Assembly: GCA_910579495.1 (NCBI GenBank)
Contig: CAJTVD010000131.1
Coordinates: 1-5,697, forward strand
Source of the DNA: an uncultured Lachnospiraceae bacterium
Lineage (GTDB): Bacteria; Bacillota; Clostridia; Lachnospirales; Lachnospiraceae
Reading direction: 5' to 3'
DNA length: 5,697 bases
Position numbers and translations under genes: made by a program. The first letter of the stretch is position 1. Every line of letters begins with the position of its first letter. Shown piece by piece: positions 4,777 through 5,697 of the stretch. Below the pieces are notes generated by a model, which saw nothing but the letters and a program-made list of their open reading frames with translations, was not told the origin of the DNA and ran no database searches.

Positions 4777-5697
4777 TGTCCTTCATGTTCTTCCCGTACA
4801 TGAACAGCGCGCCGCTGTCCTTCCCGTTTAAGGTAAGCAGATGCACCAGCCGGTTCGGGCAGTCAAAGACTAAATCCCCTCCATGTAAATCCGCCACGTT
4901 GCGGAGGATGGAGAGCGCATTTTTCTCCGTAGAGGTCCATGTGCGCTTGGTCGTAACCGTGACCGTGCCGACCTTCCATTCCGTGCCGGAAAGGGCATAG
5001 GCCATGGCCGCATCCGCCGTCTCCGCGTCAAAGGCTTTCTCCTCCTTCCGGACGGAATAGGCAAGGTTGTAGAACTCCGCCTCGGCGTACACCTCCGTCA
5101 CGGCGTTGCCGGAGGCGTCCTTGCTGTCCGTGACCGTGCGGATGATGTATATGTCATCCACGATCTGGATTTTCTTCTCGTTATCGATATACTTCCGCTT
5201 GGAATCGCTGAATGGTATGGAAAATGTCAGCGTATCCTCGCCATTGACCTCGCCCGTCACGATGATGCCGTATGCGTTCTCCAGCACCGCATCCCATGCG
5301 CCGTTTGAGTCCAGCACCACCGGGCGGGCATAGCCGATTTTGTCATAAGGGGACTTCGGTATGTCATAAATCCGGATGTCCGTCAGCTTCGGAGTCCTTG
5401 CCGTGTCCGCTGTTGTGAGCGTCACCCGGAAACGGATATACTCACGGCCTGGGGACGGCATTTTCCCATCCGAGCCCACCGACGCCCAATCTCTCCAGCT
5501 AATGAGGTCATTGCTCGTGGATGTCTCCACAAGGGAAATGTCCGTCACGCCGGAAACGCACTCGCTTGAGACAGATATTTTTCCTGCGCCGGACAGCCCG
5601 TATTCCACGGCACGGGTATACAGCACACCGCTTTCCGGGTACGCACCGTTACTTCCCTTCCGCAGCGTCACGCTATCTGTGACAGAGAGGGCATCCA
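4505..5697 (-). CDS. Tal-like phage minor structural protein, 5' part (start outside window, frameshifted)
   Basis: The frame is open to the window edge at 5697, so the true start lies upstream; GTG 5671 has no convincing ribosome binding site. The first ~110 visible residues form a strand-rich domain ('ISWRDWASVGSDG', 'REYIRFRVTL', 'PKLTDIRIYD') like discoidin-type modules fused to tail proteins. From 'SPYDKIGYARPVVLD' and 'LENAYGIIVTGEVNGEDTLTF' onward it matches the N-terminal region of phage minor structural proteins (TIGR01665-like, tail-associated hub/antireceptor), including 'YIDNEKKIQIVDDIYIIRTV'. In siphophages this protein sits at the tail tip, organises the baseplate and often carries receptor-binding or wall-degrading domains. 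Genuine sequence ends near 'IERTVDTTG' (about 4753). The remaining ~80 codons to the stop at 4505 are out of frame, rich in Cys, Arg and His, and are not real protein. The gene is therefore broken or contains a sequencing error. Confidence 0.8.
   Translation of the reverse strand, partial: DALSVTDSVTLRKGSNGAYPESGVLYTRAVEYGLSGAGKISVSSECVSGVTDISLVETSTSNDLISWRDWASVGSDGKMPSPGREYIRFRVTLTTADTARTPKLTDIRIYDIPKSPYDKIGYARPVVLDSNGAWDAVLENAYGIIVTGEVNGEDTLTFSIPFSDSKRKYIDNEKKIQIVDDIYIIRTVTDSKDASGNAVTEVYAEAEFYNLAYSVRKEEKAFDAETADAAMAYALSGTEWKVGTVTVTTKRTWTSTEKNALSILRNVADLHGGDLVFDCPNRLVHLLTLNGKDSGALFMYGKNMKDIERTVDTTGPCYEAVCRRCGWNDLCQHQRREALCGGFHLFQGGACIFPGLFRIHEPLPDAGVYEDAPCGLLQADRLLCAERHGFIRPDRV
4751..4753 (-). 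other. Frameshift site splitting the Tal-like gene
   Basis: On the minus strand the codons ...ACC ACA GGG CCT TGT leave the tail-protein frame. Removing one G from the GGG (CCC at 4751-4753 on the plus strand) gives ACA GGC CTT GTT ACG AGG, that is DTTGLVTRL. This joins the two halves smoothly with no missing residue. A one-base insertion or an assembly error in a short homopolymer explains it. A programmed +1 shift is possible but has no recognised slippery or stimulatory signal. Confidence 0.8.

Larger units (their letters stand above)
1..5697. mobile_element. Prophage/phage late region (tail tip and host-surface module)
   Basis: The window carries a Tal-like tail protein, two small tail-accessory genes and a GH18 glycosidase, all on the minus strand. 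Stops and starts overlap or nearly abut, as in phage late operons. No integrase, repressor, capsid or lysis gene is visible, so integrated prophage, free phage or phage remnant cannot be told apart. The frameshift in the tail gene leaves a decaying prophage possible. The two AT-rich genes in the middle look like later cargo. Confidence 0.82.

Overview
The window is a piece of a prophage or phage late region from a low-GC Gram-positive bacterium, most likely a gut Clostridia/Lachnospiraceae-type host. That host guess rests on the style of the tail proteins, the strong AAGGAGG-type ribosome binding sites and the tail-encoded GH18 enzyme. It is an inference from protein flavour, not a database result. 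Every supported gene lies on the minus strand, so transcription runs from high to low coordinates.

Layout in transcription order. (1) 5697-3964: a tail-tip/baseplate-hub protein of the 'phage minor structural protein, N-terminal region' type (Tal-like). It is incomplete at the window edge and broken by one extra base at 4751-4753. (2) 3949-3749 and 3756-3178: two small overlapping tail-accessory genes. Their first ~60 residues are clearly related to each other, so they look like a tandem duplication. (3) 3177-~395: an AT-rich segment holding two genes unrelated to virion structure. One is a PIN-like nuclease with a very large helical insertion; the other is a long DUF3800 protein. A good promoter reads into the pair at 3142-3170 and a strong intrinsic terminator follows it at 402-432. 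(4) 374-1: the start of a glycoside hydrolase family 18 protein, which ends at the window edge within its active-site region.

The composition switch is sharp. One counted 60-base line is 62% G+C in the tail genes (3421-3480) and one is 28% in the DUF3800 gene (901-960). The simplest reading is that tail genes and GH18 form the phage's host-recognition and cell-surface module, and that a self-contained two-gene 'moron' cassette has been inserted between them. Two predicted nucleases, with their own promoter and terminator and no obvious antitoxin, make a candidate prophage-borne anti-phage (superinfection exclusion) system. That role is inferred, not shown. No function in virion assembly is evident for either cassette protein.

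No tRNA, rRNA, CRISPR array, insertion sequence or attachment site was recognised. No gene-free stretch exceeds 100 bases.
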